Part shown: in pieces, positions 1 through 11,659 of the stretch | Layout of the letters: each line of letters starts with the position of its first letter | How positions within the stretch are numbered: the first letter of the stretch is position 1 | NCBI RefSeq assembly: GCF_017168335.1 | Contig: NZ_JABFAU010000013.1 | Coordinates: 414,395-478,394 of the forward strand | DNA: 64,000 bases | Direction: 5' to 3' | Origin: Rhodococcus sp. KRD162 | GTDB taxonomy: Bacteria; Actinomycetota; Actinomycetes; Mycobacteriales; Mycobacteriaceae | Made by a program: the position numbers and the translations under genes | The notes under the pieces: model-generated | The model's input: only the letters and a program-made list of their open reading frames with translations | Told to the model about the DNA's origin: nothing | The model's database searches: none

Positions 1-1497
1 GCCGTATCGGTAGGACTTGAACACGTTCCACACGAACGGCAGCGTGGACAGTCCGAGGATGAACGCTCCGATCGAGGAGATCAGGTTCAGGGTGGTGAAT
101 CCGTCGGAGGGCAGGTAGTCGGCGTAGCGGCGCGGCATCCCTTCGTTGCCGAGCCAGTGCTGGACCAGGAACGTCATGTGGAAGCCGACGAACGTCGTCC
201 AGAAGTGCCACTTGCCGAGGCGTTCGTCGAGCATACGTCCGGTGATCTTGGGAAACCAGAAGTACACCCCGGCGTAGGTGGCGAAAACGATGGTCCCGAA
301 CAGCACGTAGTGGAAGTGCGCCACCACGAAGTAGGTGTCGGTGACGTGGAAATCGATCGGGGGGCTGGCCAACAGCACACCGGTCAGTCCGCCGAACAGG
401 AACGTGATCAGAAATCCGATGCTGAACAGCATCGGGGTTTCCAAGGTCACCTGCCCTCGCCACATGGTGCCGATCCAGTTGAACAACTTCACCCCGGTCG
501 GCACGGCGATGAGGAAGGACATGAACGAAAAGAACGGCAGCAGAACAGCTCCGGTGGCGTACATGTGGTGCGCCCACACCGTGATCGAGAGCGCAGCGAT
601 GCCGAGGGTGGCGAAGATCAGACCCTTGTAGCCGAAGATGGGTTTGCGGCTGAAGACCGGGAAGATTTCGGAGACGATGCCGAAGAACGGGAGCGCGACG
701 ATGTAGACCTCGGGATGGCCGAAGAACCAGAACAGGTGCTGCCAGAGCACCGCTCCCCCGGTCGCCGGGTCGAACACGTGACCACCGAAAAGCCGATCGA
801 AGGCCAGCCCGGCCAACGCGGCCGCGAAGGTCGGGAACGCCAGCAGTACCAGCACCGAGGTCACGAGCATGTTCCAGGTGAAGACCGGCATCCGGAACAT
901 CGTCATGCCGGGTGCGCGCAGGCACACCACGGTGGTGATGAAGTTGACCGCACCCAAGATCGTGCCCAAGCCGGACAGGATCAGGCCCAGTACCCACAGG
1001 TCGGCACCGACACCGGGGGAATGCAGTGCGCTCGTCAGTGGGGTGTAAGCGGTCCATCCGAAGTCCGCGGCACCTCCCGGGGTGATGAACCCGGCGAGCA
1101 CGATCAGCGATCCGAACACGTACAGCCAGTACGCGAACGCGTTGAGCCGCGGGAACGCGACATCGGGTGCCCCGATCTGCAGCGGCAGAATGTAATTGGC
1201 GAATCCATATGCGACCGGGACTGCGTAGAGCAGCAGCATGATCGTGCCGTGCATGGTGAACAGCTGGTTGTACTGCTCGTTGGACAGGAACTGCAACCCC
1301 GGTACGGCGAGTTCGGTGCGCATGAGCAGCGCCATCAACCCGCCGATGAGGAACAATCCGAACGAGGTGACCAGATACATCTTGCCGATCGTCTTGTGAT
1401 CGGTGGTGGTCACCAATTGGAACAGCGTCGAGCCCTTCGGCTCATGACGCATCGGATACGGCCTGGACGCCTCAGAGCGGGGAATCAGTGCGGTCAT
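1..1497 (-). CDS. ctaD: Cytochrome c oxidase subunit I, aa3 type (3' end outside window)
   Basis: This is the catalytic haem-copper subunit of the aa3 terminal oxidase in the cytoplasmic membrane, which reduces O2 with electrons from the cytochrome bc complex. The 499 codons present start [18 protein letters not shown] and hold many membrane helices. They include the haem ligand region FTMHGTIML, the Cu-B and cross-linked Tyr motif HPEVYI, the tandem His motif WAHHMY, and the haem ligands in [11 protein letters not shown]. The ATG at 1497 follows a GAGGAG ribosome site. The family is about 560-580 residues, so roughly 70-80 C-terminal residues lie beyond the left edge. The long opposite-strand frame over it is a shadow. 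Confidence 0.96.
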   Translation of the reverse strand, partial: MTALIPRSEASRPYPMRHEPKGSTLFQLVTTTDHKTIGKMYLVTSFGLFLIGGLMALLMRTELAVPGLQFLSNEQYNQLFTMHGTIMLLLYAVPVAYGFANYILPLQIGAPDVAFPRLNAFAYWLYVFGSLIVLAGFITPGGAADFGWTAYTPLTSALHSPGVGADLWVLGLILSGLGTILGAVNFITTVVCLRAPGMTMFRMPVFTWNMLVTSVLVLLAFPTFAAALAGLAFDRLFGGHVFDPATGGAVLWQHLFWFFGHPEVYIVALPFFGIVSEIFPVFSRKPIFGYKGLIFATLGIAALSITVWAHHMYATGAVLLPFFSFMSFLIAVPTGVKLFNWIGTMWRGQVTLETPMLFSIGFLITFLFGGLTGVLLASPPIDFHVTDTYFVVAHFHYVLFGTIVFATYAGVYFWFPKITGRMLDERLGKWHFWTTFVGFHMTFLVQHWLGNEGMPRRYADYLPSDGFTTLNLISSIGAFILGLSTLPFVWNVFKSYRYG

Positions 1498-1578
1498 CGA
1501 AGATCTCCTCGATCCAGGTGTGCGATGCGCCGCATTGGCGTGCGCAGAATTAGCCTCTGTGATGCACAACGATGTGCG

Positions 1579-2421
1579 TTACAGGGCTATGGAGGCTTGG
1601 ACAGTGACGTAGACGGCCACGACGAGCAACAGAGCTGCGAAGCTACGGGTGAGCGTGGTGGCAGAGACTCTGTCGCTGATGACTTTTCCTGCGAACGAGC
1701 CTGCAATTGCCGCGAAGGTGAACGGTACGACGATCTCCCACGGGATGGTGGCACCCGTGCCGAGGCGTTCGGTGAAGGCCCCCGCGCTGGTGATGGAGAT
1801 GATCACCAGTGACGTTCCGACCGCGACGGGCATCGAATAGCCCAGTGCCAGAACCAGGGCGGGGACGATGAGGAATCCTCCGCCCACTCCCAGAAACCCG
1901 GTGAGGAAGCCGACAACGAGCGCGGCGGCGACCAGCTTGAATACCTGCGACGTGGTGATCTTCACTTTCGTGGGCTTGGTGGCGACCGCGACGGCGCTCG
2001 GGCGTGTTCCCACGGTCTCGGCCGGGTTCGGTGTCGGTAGGTCGGCATCGTGTCCGCGCCGGGTGCGGCGCAACATCGCACCGGCGGCGACGATCATCAG
2101 TGCCGCGAACGCGAGCAGCAAGATTTGCGGGTCGACCGATCGGTTGAGGATCGATCCACCGAAGGCGGTGACCGAGCCCAGAATTCCGAACACTGCCGCT
2201 GCCCGCCACCGCACGTGCCGTGCTCGCGCATGGCTGATGGCCGCGATGATCGAGGTGATGCCGACGATGATCAGAGAGGTGCTCGTCGCCGATTGCGGTT
2301 CGACCGCGAGGAGATACACCAGTGCAGGAACAGTCAGTATCGATCCCCCACCACCGAGTGCGCCGAGGGAGAGCCCGATGAGAATCCCTGCGGCAACTGC
2401 GATCGCGAGGGTGGCGACCAT
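1579..2421 (-). CDS. TauE/SafE family sulfite/sulfur-anion exporter
   Basis: A 280-residue membrane protein of the TauE/SafE family, which exports sulfite or related sulfur anions. It has two repeated halves of about four helices each. The first has the glycine-rich turn GALGGGGSILTVPALVYLL near the N-terminus; the second has FLGVGGGFLIVPALVLALG near residue 180. A charged cytoplasmic linker joins them at about residues 115-160. It is the last gene of a leftward operon, 1 bp after the rhodanese gene. In this setting it would remove sulfite or thiosulfate made by the sulfide-oxidising enzymes upstream. The substrate is inferred from neighbours; the family call is firm. Confidence 0.9.
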   Translation of the reverse strand: MVATLAIAVAAGILIGLSLGALGGGGSILTVPALVYLLAVEPQSATSTSLIIVGITSIIAAISHARARHVRWRAAAVFGILGSVTAFGGSILNRSVDPQILLLAFAALMIVAAGAMLRRTRRGHDADLPTPNPAETVGTRPSAVAVATKPTKVKITTSQVFKLVAAALVVGFLTGFLGVGGGFLIVPALVLALGYSMPVAVGTSLVIISITSAGAFTERLGTGATIPWEIVVPFTFAAIAGSFAGKVISDRVSATTLTRSFAALLLVVAVYVTVQASIAL

Positions 2422-2422
2422 G

Positions 2423-2761
2423 TCAGATCACTGCGCCGGGGGTGCCGTCATCACGGACCACAGGATGGCCGTCTTCGTGCCACGCTTTCATTCCGCCCGA
2501 CAGATTGTGCGCTGTGCGACCGGCATCGGTGAGGGCCGCGACAGCTTTGCTCGACCGAGCGCCCGAGCGGCACACCACGACCAATTTCTGCTCAGGAGGG
2601 TAGGCAGCAGGATCGAGATCGCCGAGGCGTACATGGACGGCGTCCGGGGCGTGGCCGGCTGCCCATTCGTCGTCCTCGCGGACATCGATCAGGATGGCTC
2701 CCGATTCGGCGATCAGTGCGTGTGCGGCGGCCGGATCGGCTTCCGGTGGTGCTCCAGTCAT
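2423..2761 (-). CDS. Single-domain rhodanese-like sulfurtransferase
   Basis: A 112-residue protein made of one rhodanese domain, probably moving sulfane sulfur between thiol carriers in the cytoplasm. The substrate loop CRSGARS carries the catalytic cysteine at about residue 64. The LIDVREDDEWAAGH start and the closing NLSGGMKAWHEDGHPV are typical of short rhodaneses. It lies between the GntR regulator (28 bp upstream) and the TauE gene (1 bp downstream), so it belongs to the same leftward sulfur operon. Confidence 0.9.
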   Translation of the reverse strand: MTGAPPEADPAAAHALIAESGAILIDVREDDEWAAGHAPDAVHVRLGDLDPAAYPPEQKLVVVCRSGARSSKAVAALTDAGRTAHNLSGGMKAWHEDGHPVVRDDGTPGAVI

Positions 2762-2789
2762 GAAGAACGCTCCTTGGATCAGTGGGTGC

Positions 2790-3581
2790 TCAGAGGGCGT
2801 GCAGCGGCGTGGCCGGCACGAAGCGATAACCGTCGCTCGGTGAGAACGTGGCCGAGACGGTGAACCGATCTCCTCGAATCACTGTGTGCCGCAACTCCAC
2901 CGGCCGGGAATTCATGCAACCCAAGCGGCGGATCGACAGCGCGGCGGTCTTCGAGTCGAGTTCGAGTGCTGCCGCATCCTCCGGATCCGGGACGACGGCA
3001 GTGACGTCCTCGCGGCCACCGGTCAGGCGGATTCCGCAGCGTTGCTCGAGCTCGATGTACAGAGCCGTGTGAGTGAAGTCCGCATCCAGGAGGTCGCGTG
3101 CCAGATCCCCCGGCAACCAGGCATGGTCGAGCGCCAACGGCATGGTCCCTGCCATACGGATGCGCTCCAGGTAGAGCAGCGGAGCCTTGGGACCGACCTG
3201 CAAGGTGGCGGCCACCGCGGGGTCGGTCCGCAGTTCGAGTGCACGCACCACGCTGTGCTGAGCCACTCCCGTGGCTTCCACGGCAGCGAAGAGACTGTAG
3301 AGCGCACCGAGCGGTTGCTCGATCACCGGCGGAGCCGCCAACCGAGAAGGCCGGCCACGCTCTGCAATCAAGATGCCTTCGTTCCGCAGGTGTCGCAGGG
3401 CCTCGCGGGTGGTGTGACGGCTCACGCCGTAGCTCGTCGTCAACGCATGCTCGCCCGGGAACTCGGAGCCGGCGAATTCGTCGTCACCGATTCGGCGGAC
3501 CAGATCGGCATGCAGTTGCGCCCACAGCGGCATCGCACTGGAGCGGTCGAGCGCGGCACTGCGATCGGGTTCAACCATCAA
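2790..3581 (-). CDS. GntR-family (HutC subfamily, UTRA domain) regulator
   Basis: A 263-residue regulator. The N-terminal winged helix-turn-helix (about residues 15-85) contains the typical ALTTSYGVSRHTTREALRHL. A UTRA ligand-binding domain follows (about 105-250) with the usual PLLYLERIRMAGTMPLALDHAWLP stretch, given here as a motif only. It lies inside the leftward sulfur operon with 28-bp gaps on each side, so it probably controls the operon and the divergent quinone reductase. The palindrome at 5199-5210 has the GT...AC form bound by HutC-type GntR proteins and is a candidate operator. The effector is unknown. Confidence 0.88.
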   Translation of the reverse strand: MMVEPDRSAALDRSSAMPLWAQLHADLVRRIGDDEFAGSEFPGEHALTTSYGVSRHTTREALRHLRNEGILIAERGRPSRLAAPPVIEQPLGALYSLFAAVEATGVAQHSVVRALELRTDPAVAATLQVGPKAPLLYLERIRMAGTMPLALDHAWLPGDLARDLLDADFTHTALYIELEQRCGIRLTGGREDVTAVVPDPEDAAALELDSKTAALSIRRLGCMNSRPVELRHTVIRGDRFTVSATFSPSDGYRFVPATPLHAL

Positions 3582-3609
3582 AGGCCCTCCTGTCGATCTG
3601 TGTATTCGA

Positions 3610-5004
3610 TCAGACTGTTTCGAGGTTGTGCTCGGCCCAGGCGGCGTAGCTGCCCTCGAGTTCGATAACTCGGTAGCCGGCGCGGCGCAATGCGCTGGCT
3701 GCGACCGCGTTACGGACGCCGCTCTGGCAGTAGGTCACGATCGGACCGCCCGTGGGCAGTCCATCGAGGTTCCACAGCAATCGGCCACCGCTGAGTTGTT
3801 CGGAACCAGGTATGTGGCCGTCGGCATGTTCGGTCTTGTTGCGCACGTCCAGCACCATTGCCGGGTCGAACGAATCCAGCTCGTCCGCACCGATCGTCTC
3901 GGGTGTCGTCATGGGGAGTCCTCGTAGACTTGTGATGTACCCGGTCACCGTATCGATGCCGACCCGCAGCAGGTGATCACGTAGCTCGTCGGCGACGGCG
4001 TGGTCCTCGGCGAGCACCACCAGTGGAGTGTCCTCGCGCTCGGGGTCGTAGACCCAGGCACCGAACGAGGCTGCCTTGCCGATGCCGGGAATGTTGAGCG
4101 CTCCGGGGACAGCGCCGGCGTGCACCTCGTCTTGGCCGCGGGTGTCGAGGAGGACGACCTCGTCGGAATCGAGGGCGCGTGCCAATTCGGTGGAGTCGTA
4201 CTCGTGCAAGGGAGAGAGTGGCCCGAGAACGACCGGGCCCTGCTTGTTCTGACGCTTCATCCGGCCGAAGTAGGCGTGTGCATCCGGTTGGCCGTCGAGC
4301 ATCTCATCGACGAAGCCCTGCTCGTCGTCGCGCTCGACATACCCGGCCCACCAAGCGAAACGGCGTTCGTAGCCGACGCTGGTCGACGGGAGCGCGCCGA
4401 GAGCTTTTCCGCAGGCGCTGCCCGAACCGTGACCCGGGAAGACCTGGATATAATCCGGCTGCGTGACAAATGACCGCTTGAGACTGCGGAAAATCTGTTT
4501 GGCCCCCTCGAAACGGGTGTCGACACCGTCGGCAGCTTCGTCGAGTAGGTCCGGGCGGCCGAGATCGCCGGCAAAAACGAAGTCGCCCGTCAACATGTAT
4601 CCCGGAGAATCGGCGAAGGCACCGTCGGTCACCAGGAACGAGAGGTGCTCCGGGGTGTGACCGGGCGTGTGAACGGCTTGCACGGTGATGTTGCCCAGAG
4701 CCAGCGTGTCGCCGTCGTGGAGGCGTTCGGCATCGAAGCCGTACTGCCAGTCGTCGCCGCCCTCTCCTGAGACGTAGGTGGTCGCGCCGGTGGCCTCGGC
4801 CAGCTCGCGGGTGCCGGACAGGTAGTCGGCATGGATGTGGGTCTCGGTCACGGCGGTGATGGTCATGCCATGCCGATCGGCCAGGTCCAGGTACACACCG
4901 ATGTCGCGGCGGGCGTCGACCACCACTGCCTCTCCCTTGGCCTGGCAGCCGATGAAGTATCCGGCTTGGGCGAGGTCTTCGTCGTAGATGCGTTCGAGAA
5001 GCAT
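3610..5004 (-). CDS. MBL-fold persulfide dioxygenase-like protein fused to two rhodanese domains
   Basis: A 464-residue fusion resembling CstB/Blh-type enzymes that oxidise persulfides such as glutathione or mycothiol persulfide. The metallo-beta-lactamase domain (about 1-245) has the iron-binding motif HIHADYLSG at 56, HTPGHTPEHLS, and the later GDFVFAGDLGRPDL and PGHGSGSACG. Two rhodanese repeats follow. The first (about 270-365) has no cysteine in its active loop and is probably structural. The second (about 370-460) has the loop TYCQSGVRN with a catalytic Cys. The start at 5004 has an AAGGAG ribosome site. It leads the leftward operon and faces the SQR gene, whose sulfane product it would consume. 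Confidence 0.92.
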   Translation of the reverse strand: MLLERIYDEDLAQAGYFIGCQAKGEAVVVDARRDIGVYLDLADRHGMTITAVTETHIHADYLSGTRELAEATGATTYVSGEGGDDWQYGFDAERLHDGDTLALGNITVQAVHTPGHTPEHLSFLVTDGAFADSPGYMLTGDFVFAGDLGRPDLLDEAADGVDTRFEGAKQIFRSLKRSFVTQPDYIQVFPGHGSGSACGKALGALPSTSVGYERRFAWWAGYVERDDEQGFVDEMLDGQPDAHAYFGRMKRQNKQGPVVLGPLSPLHEYDSTELARALDSDEVVLLDTRGQDEVHAGAVPGALNIPGIGKAASFGAWVYDPEREDTPLVVLAEDHAVADELRDHLLRVGIDTVTGYITSLRGLPMTTPETIGADELDSFDPAMVLDVRNKTEHADGHIPGSEQLSGGRLLWNLDGLPTGGPIVTYCQSGVRNAVAASALRRAGYRVIELEGSYAAWAEHNLETV

Positions 5005-5198
5005 TCAAATCTCCTTGTCGATCGTGGCGGCGTTCGTGCAGATGAAGAAGTAGTCCCACCCGGCGGGGGTGTGTTCAACAGGTTCGGCACGCACTGCAAG
5101 GGTCGTCGACCAACACGTCTGTCTCTGCCGGGACGGGGGAAGAAAATTCGACCGACCCGAGTGTGGCGTTCGTCGCGATCGGCGACTAGCCTCCTTAA

Positions 5199-5210
5199 AT
5201 GTACGTACAT
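5199..5210. promoter_or_regulatory. Candidate GntR operator in the SQR / persulfide dioxygenase intergenic region
   Basis: ATGTACGTACAT is a perfect 12-bp palindrome, followed at once by CCGTACGAAC, which repeats the core. It lies between the divergent SQR gene (start 5306) and the MBL-rhodanese gene (start 5004). It fits the GTnnnnAC pattern of HutC-type GntR operators, and such a regulator is encoded in the adjoining operon. No TACCCC/GGGGTA box of the kind near the CstR-like gene is visible here. The role is inferred. Confidence 0.45.
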
Positions 5211-5305
5211 CCGTACGAACAATCAAGAAGGGGCGATATTCCCCGCCCACGCCAGCCGAATCGAGACCGCGCTTACCGAGCTCGTGTCACGAACAGGAGG
5301 ACCAC

Positions 5306-6511
5306 ATGTCCGCGCACACCATCGACCACAAGGTCGCCATCATCGGTGGCGGCAACGCGGGTATCTCGCTCGCGGCACGTCTGCGGCGAGCAGGAATGAC
5401 CGACATCGGCGTCATCGAGCCGGCAGAGACCCACTACTACCAACCGCTGTGGACCCTCGTCGGTGGTGGCCGCGCCCCGGCCGCGGAAAGTGCGCGCAGC
5501 GAGGCGTCGGTGATGCCGCAGGGCGTCGGCTGGATCAAGGATCGAGCAGAGGGGGTCGACCCCGATGCCCAGACGGTCAGCACCTCCTCGGGAACCACCG
5601 TGCACTACGACCACCTGGTGGTGTGCCCCGGTATTCAACTGGACTGGGACTCCGTTCCCGGCATGGCCGAATCGATCGACACCCCGCAGGTCTCGAGCAA
5701 CTATCGCTACGATCTCGCACCCAAGACGTGGCAGATGATCCAGAAGATGCGTTCGGGCACCGCCGTGTTCACGATGCCCTCCGGCCCCATCAAATGCGCG
5801 GGTGCGCCACAGAAGATCGCGTACCTCGCGGCCGACTACTGGCGCGAGCAGGGCGTGCTCGACGCCATCCGAGTTGTCCTCGTCCTGCCCACGCCCGGAA
5901 TGTTCGGGGTGCCGGTCTTCGCCGAGGAGCTCGAGCGGGTGATAGCGCGCTACGGCATCGAGGTGCGTAAGAACAGCGAGGTCACCGCCGTCGATCCCGA
6001 CGGCCGCTCGGTGACGATCACCGACAATGCTGCGGGAGTGAGCGAAGAGCTACCCTACGACCTGCTCCACGTCGTACCGCGCCAATCCGCACCGGACTGG
6101 ATCAAGGCCAGCCCCATAGCGGACCCCGACAACCCCGCCGGATACGTACAGATCGACAAGAACACTCTGCGGCACAACAGATTCGGCAACATCTTCGCCC
6201 TCGGTGACGCCGGATCCTCGCCGAATTCCAAGACCGGTGCCGCCATCCGCAAGCAAGCACCCGTGGTCGCCGAGAACCTGCAGGCGAGCATCGCCGGCCG
6301 TCCGCTGACCGCGCAGTACGGCGGCTACGCGTCCTGCCCCCTGACGACCTCACGTAACACAATGCTTCTCGCCGAATTCGACTACACGATGCAGCCCGCA
6401 CCCTCTATCCCGTTCATCGACACCACCCACGAACGCCGCGACATGTGGTTCCTGAAGAGGCGCGGTCTGCCGGCGCTGTATTGGAACGCCATCCTCACCG
6501 GCCGAGCGTGA
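5306..6511 (+). CDS. Sulfide:quinone oxidoreductase, type II-like (FAD flavoprotein)
   Basis: A 401-residue flavoprotein that oxidises sulfide and passes electrons to the quinone pool at the membrane. It has an FAD-binding VAIIGGGNAGIS near residues 9-20 and the redox cysteine regions VVCPGIQLDWDSVPGM and IKCAGAPQK. A third conserved Cys sits in YASCPLTTSRN, followed by LLAEFDYTMQP. The pattern matches the eukaryote-like type II SQRs. The ATG at 5306 has an AGGAGG six bases upstream; the open frame extends further but without a better start. It is divergent from the MBL-rhodanese operon, and together they make a sulfide-to-sulfite/thiosulfate path. Confidence 0.92.
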   Translation: MSAHTIDHKVAIIGGGNAGISLAARLRRAGMTDIGVIEPAETHYYQPLWTLVGGGRAPAAESARSEASVMPQGVGWIKDRAEGVDPDAQTVSTSSGTTVHYDHLVVCPGIQLDWDSVPGMAESIDTPQVSSNYRYDLAPKTWQMIQKMRSGTAVFTMPSGPIKCAGAPQKIAYLAADYWREQGVLDAIRVVLVLPTPGMFGVPVFAEELERVIARYGIEVRKNSEVTAVDPDGRSVTITDNAAGVSEELPYDLLHVVPRQSAPDWIKASPIADPDNPAGYVQIDKNTLRHNRFGNIFALGDAGSSPNSKTGAAIRKQAPVVAENLQASIAGRPLTAQYGGYASCPLTTSRNTMLLAEFDYTMQPAPSIPFIDTTHERRDMWFLKRRGLPALYWNAILTGRA

Positions 6512-7014
6512 GCGATAGACCGCCGCACAGCCATGACCGCGAGGGCGACCTGAGCCACTATCGGTCGGTGTTCGAGGCCATCGAACGACGCGTGATACCC
6601 GAGGTGGTGATTACCCGGCTCACGCCGCATCTGCTCGTTCTGGCGTCGGCGGCCGTAGCCGGAATCGTTCTTCCGCACACAGGCGCAGCGCACGGGTACG
6701 ACGTTCTTCTTCGCACCGCGCGCGCCGATGCGGAATCAGCTGGGGTCTTGGCGACGCTGTTCACTGCATTCAGCGTCACGTTCACCGTTAGGTGGCCTCG
6801 ATCGCGCGTCTGGTTCGGCGGTTCCGTTGGGCCGCTTTGGCATTAGCGGGCAACGGCGTCACTATGGTGTTCGGTGTGCTCGCGGCAATCACTGGCTCCG
6901 GATGCGGCGTACACGGGGCCGTCGATAGGGCTGTATCTGGGTGCCGCGGCAGCCGTGCTGTCCACAGCGCTATGGGCCCGTGCGGTGTTCACCCACCCGC
7001 ACGGACCCCGCTGA
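6508..7014 (+). pseudogene. Frameshifted small membrane protein gene behind SQR
   Basis: A GTG at 6508 overlaps the SQR stop (GTGA). The frame reads VSDRPPHSHDREGD, a hydrophobic helix HLLVLASAAVAGIVLPHTG, then LATLFTAFSVTFT. At about 6785 the frame is lost, and VASIARLVRRFRWAALALAG continues in another frame. At about 6900 it returns to the first frame with YTGPSIGLYLGAAAAVLSTA, ending in TGA at 7012-7014. The pieces join into one membrane protein of about 168 residues with three or four helices. Two compensating indels (near GTTAGGTGG and TCCGGATG) break it. It may be a decaying gene or carry sequencing errors. The family is not recognised. Confidence 0.6.
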
Positions 7015-7043
7015 CCTGATTCCGGCCGACTGCTGCGCCGACC

Positions 7044-9646
<2,603 letters not shown>

Positions 9647-9690
9647 TGTGTGTCCTTACTGGTCGGGAAGATGAAGGAACCGTAGCACGG

Positions 9691-9735
9691 TACCCCATGG
9701 GGTATAGTGGGTGATAATTACTACCCCCTGGGGTA
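9691..9735. promoter_or_regulatory. Tandem CsoR/CstR-type operators between the MMPL and DUF2892 genes
   Basis: TACCCCATGGGGTA (9691-9704) and TACCCCCTGGGGTA (9722-9735) are two palindromes 31 bp apart, about three helical turns. GATAAT at 9713-9718 between them could be a -10 element. They sit between the leftward MMPL gene (start 9646) and the rightward DUF2892 operon, so both directions are probably repressed by the CsoR/CstR protein encoded at 7044-7307. Confidence 0.75.
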
Positions 9736-9780
9736 TACATGTGGTGCCGCACCACACTCACAGAATTGAGACTCGACCTC

Positions 9781-10026
9781 ATGTCATGCACCGACACCCT
9801 CATCGGTCCGGGCGGACCGAGTATCGAACGCGCAGTCCCCGCGCTGGCGGGCACCATGATCCTCGCCAGCCTCGCCGCCGGTTCCGTGCACAACCGCCGC
9901 TGGCATGCCCTGACAGCATTCGTCGGCGGGAATCTACTGCTGTACTCGGCAGTCGGATGGTGCCCGAGCAGCTTGGCAATGAGGCGGCTGGGGATGCGCC
10001 AGAGCACAGTGACCCCGGCCCGATGA
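9781..10026 (+). CDS. DUF2892 (YgaP-like) inner-membrane protein
   Basis: A small protein of 81 residues (95 from the alternative ATG at 9739) with two hydrophobic segments: AVPALAGTMILASLAAG and LTAFVGGNLLLYSAVGWCP. The closing GWCPSSLAMRRLG is typical of DUF2892. This is the membrane part of YgaP-type rhodanese-membrane fusions, which fits the sulfur genes nearby. ATG 9739 lies only 4 bp after the second operator, so a leaderless start there is possible. Its stop overlaps the next start (ATGA). Confidence 0.75.
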   Translation: MSCTDTLIGPGGPSIERAVPALAGTMILASLAAGSVHNRRWHALTAFVGGNLLLYSAVGWCPSSLAMRRLGMRQSTVTPAR

Positions 10027-10454
10027 ACCGCCACAGGGCCCGCCCGACACCGTGGCAGTGGGTCGGCTACGCCTTCGGCCGCACTCTTCCCTCGACCATG
10101 ACGGACTGGGTGGCCCACGATCTGACGGGTGATCACGCCGTCGTTCGGCACCTGATTCGCGGCCAGGTTCCGTTTCTTCCCATCTACGCCGTGTTCATGT
10201 TCTTTCCGGGTGAGCTGTGGTTGCGTGGTTCCATGGTGCTCCTGGCGGTCCTGCTCTCGATGTTCTTCACCGCCTCGTACATGGAAGAGAATCGGCAACG
10301 CCGCCTCGTGCGGCACATGCTGCCCCGTGACCTGACGAACCCCCGCAAAGCGGAGAAATCGGAACTGGTCAAGAAGCGTTATCTCGCGGCTCACCCCGGG
10401 TCCGAAGCCTCCCGCACCGACGCGGCACCCATCGCGCCTGCCCGGGAGCACTGA
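10023..10454 (+). CDS. DUF5313 family membrane protein
   Basis: A 143-residue protein opening RPTPWQWVGYAFGRTLP, then TDWVAHDLTGDHAVVRHLIR. Two adjacent helices (VPFLPIYAVFMFFPG and LRGSMVLLAVLLSMFF) follow, with a charged tail. This is the actinobacterial DUF5313 layout; function is unknown. The ATG overlaps the stop of the DUF2892 gene, showing translational coupling, and the methyltransferase gene starts 3 bp after its stop. Confidence 0.8.
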   Translation: MNRHRARPTPWQWVGYAFGRTLPSTMTDWVAHDLTGDHAVVRHLIRGQVPFLPIYAVFMFFPGELWLRGSMVLLAVLLSMFFTASYMEENRQRRLVRHMLPRDLTNPRKAEKSELVKKRYLAAHPGSEASRTDAAPIAPAREH

Positions 10455-10457
10455 GCG

Positions 10458-11093
10458 ATGGTTGTCGATCCAACGCACCGCCTCGCCCGGTGGCAGCGAT
10501 TTTGGGACAAGCAAGCGGCCGGCTATGACAAGCACATGACCATCCTCGACCGAGTCCTCTTCCGCGACACAAGGTCTTGGATCTGCAGTCGCGCCCGAGG
10601 CCAGGTTCTCGAGGTCGCAGTGGGAACGGGACTCAATCTCGAGCACTACCCGGCAGGGACATCGTTGACCGGAATCGAGCTGAGCCCGGACATGCTCGCG
10701 CAGGCGCATACTCGCGCCGCCGACGTCAGACCCGACGCTTACCTGACTCTCGGGGACGCTCACGCACTGGACTTTCCCGATGCATCCTTCGACACCGTGG
10801 TGTGCACGTTCTCGCTCTGCGCCATCCCCGCCACGGACATTGCGCTCGCGGAAATGTCGCGAGTGCTGCGTCCAGGTGGAACGTTGCTCCTCGCCGATCA
10901 CGTCGCCTCATCGATCCGGCCGGTTCGCTGGATCCAACGCGGCCTGGAACTGGTGAGCATCCCGGTCGGTGGAGAGCATTTTCTGCGCCGACCCTCGCTC
11001 ACGATCTCTGGTGACGAGACCTTCTCCATCGAGGACATCGATCGGTTCACCCTCGGTCTCGTCGAGCGTCTTCACGCCCGAAAGGTGTCCTGA
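10458..11093 (+). CDS. Class I SAM-dependent methyltransferase
   Basis: A 211-residue Rossmann-fold methyltransferase. The SAM motif I is VLEVAVGTGLNLEHYP (about 49-64), followed by the acidic GIELSPDM. Motif II is FDTVVCTFSLCAIP, and VLRPGGTLLLADH is the usual post-motif III. It resembles the UbiE/Pmt-like group acting on small molecules or lipids; the substrate cannot be told. It is the third gene of the operon controlled from 9691-9735. Confidence 0.85.
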   Translation: MVVDPTHRLARWQRFWDKQAAGYDKHMTILDRVLFRDTRSWICSRARGQVLEVAVGTGLNLEHYPAGTSLTGIELSPDMLAQAHTRAADVRPDAYLTLGDAHALDFPDASFDTVVCTFSLCAIPATDIALAEMSRVLRPGGTLLLADHVASSIRPVRWIQRGLELVSIPVGGEHFLRRPSLTISGDETFSIEDIDRFTLGLVERLHARKVS

Positions 11094-11237
11094 ACAGGCG
11101 AGGACGATAGCCGCGGCACGAACGGCCGACCACACTCCGGCACTTCTGCCTCGACGAACTCGTCAAGCCGCTTCAACAGCGCATCCGCACGATCTTCGAC
11201 ATCGTCGAGAGTCGAGCCGACGCCACCCGAGTAGCTC

Positions 11238-11528
11238 GTGTTTCTCCCGGCGTGCCCGAGTCCTGTGTTCGCAATAGCCGGTGCGGTCGGTCAGTGCGGC
11301 CGAAATCCGCACAGCATGGTTGCCGACGGCGGCATCTGCTCATGGGCCAGTCCCGTCCACGACGTTCGAGGTCTCGCTCTGGGCGTCCTGACCAACTCGC
11401 AGACGGCGTACCTCATTCATCCCGAACACGGAGCCACCGGAATCGTGCCGGGTCGATACGTCATCGGCCGTCAGCGTGAAGGTGGACGGGGTGACTGGTT
11501 CCATTCCACTCAGCTGGTAGCAGCCTGA
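11238..11528 (+). CDS. Possible small hypothetical protein
   Basis: An open frame of 96 codons. The C-terminal half, with YLIHPEHGATGIVPGRYVIGRQRE and a WFHSTQLVA end, reads like a real actinobacterial domain seen in small proteins of unknown role. The N-terminal part is less convincing, and a start at the ATG near 11316 is equally possible. No clear ribosome site is seen. It may be a truncated gene. Confidence 0.35.
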   Translation: MFLPACPSPVFAIAGAVGQCGRNPHSMVADGGICSWASPVHDVRGLALGVLTNSQTAYLIHPEHGATGIVPGRYVIGRQREGGRGDWFHSTQLVAA

Positions 11529-11533
11529 CAAGG

Positions 11534-11549
11534 CGTGACACACATCACA
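11534..11549. promoter_or_regulatory. CRP/GlxR-like site upstream of the Mce gene
   Basis: CGTGACACACATCACA matches the actinobacterial CRP/GlxR consensus TGTGA-N6-TCACA at nine of ten fixed positions. It lies about 110 bp before the Mce start, in an intergenic stretch with no other candidate function. Regulation by cAMP is inferred from the motif only. Confidence 0.45.
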
Positions 11550-11659
11550 CTTCGACCGAAGTGCTAGGTCCATCTCACAAACCGATCTTCGGTAGTAAGT
11601 GTGACGCTGTGTACCACTAAGGTTCGCGGCATGGCTGTTGTCGTCGTCTCGACTCTGCA

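Noticed and set aside
157..1812. 551-codon plus-strand open frame over ctaD
   Set aside because: Antisense shadow of a clearly conserved oxidase gene in GC-rich DNA; the translation is Arg/Glu/Gln-rich without domain features.
5005..5250. 81-codon minus-strand frame upstream of the MBL-rhodanese gene
   Set aside because: No ribosome site or domain, and it spans the promoter and operator region of two divergent genes.
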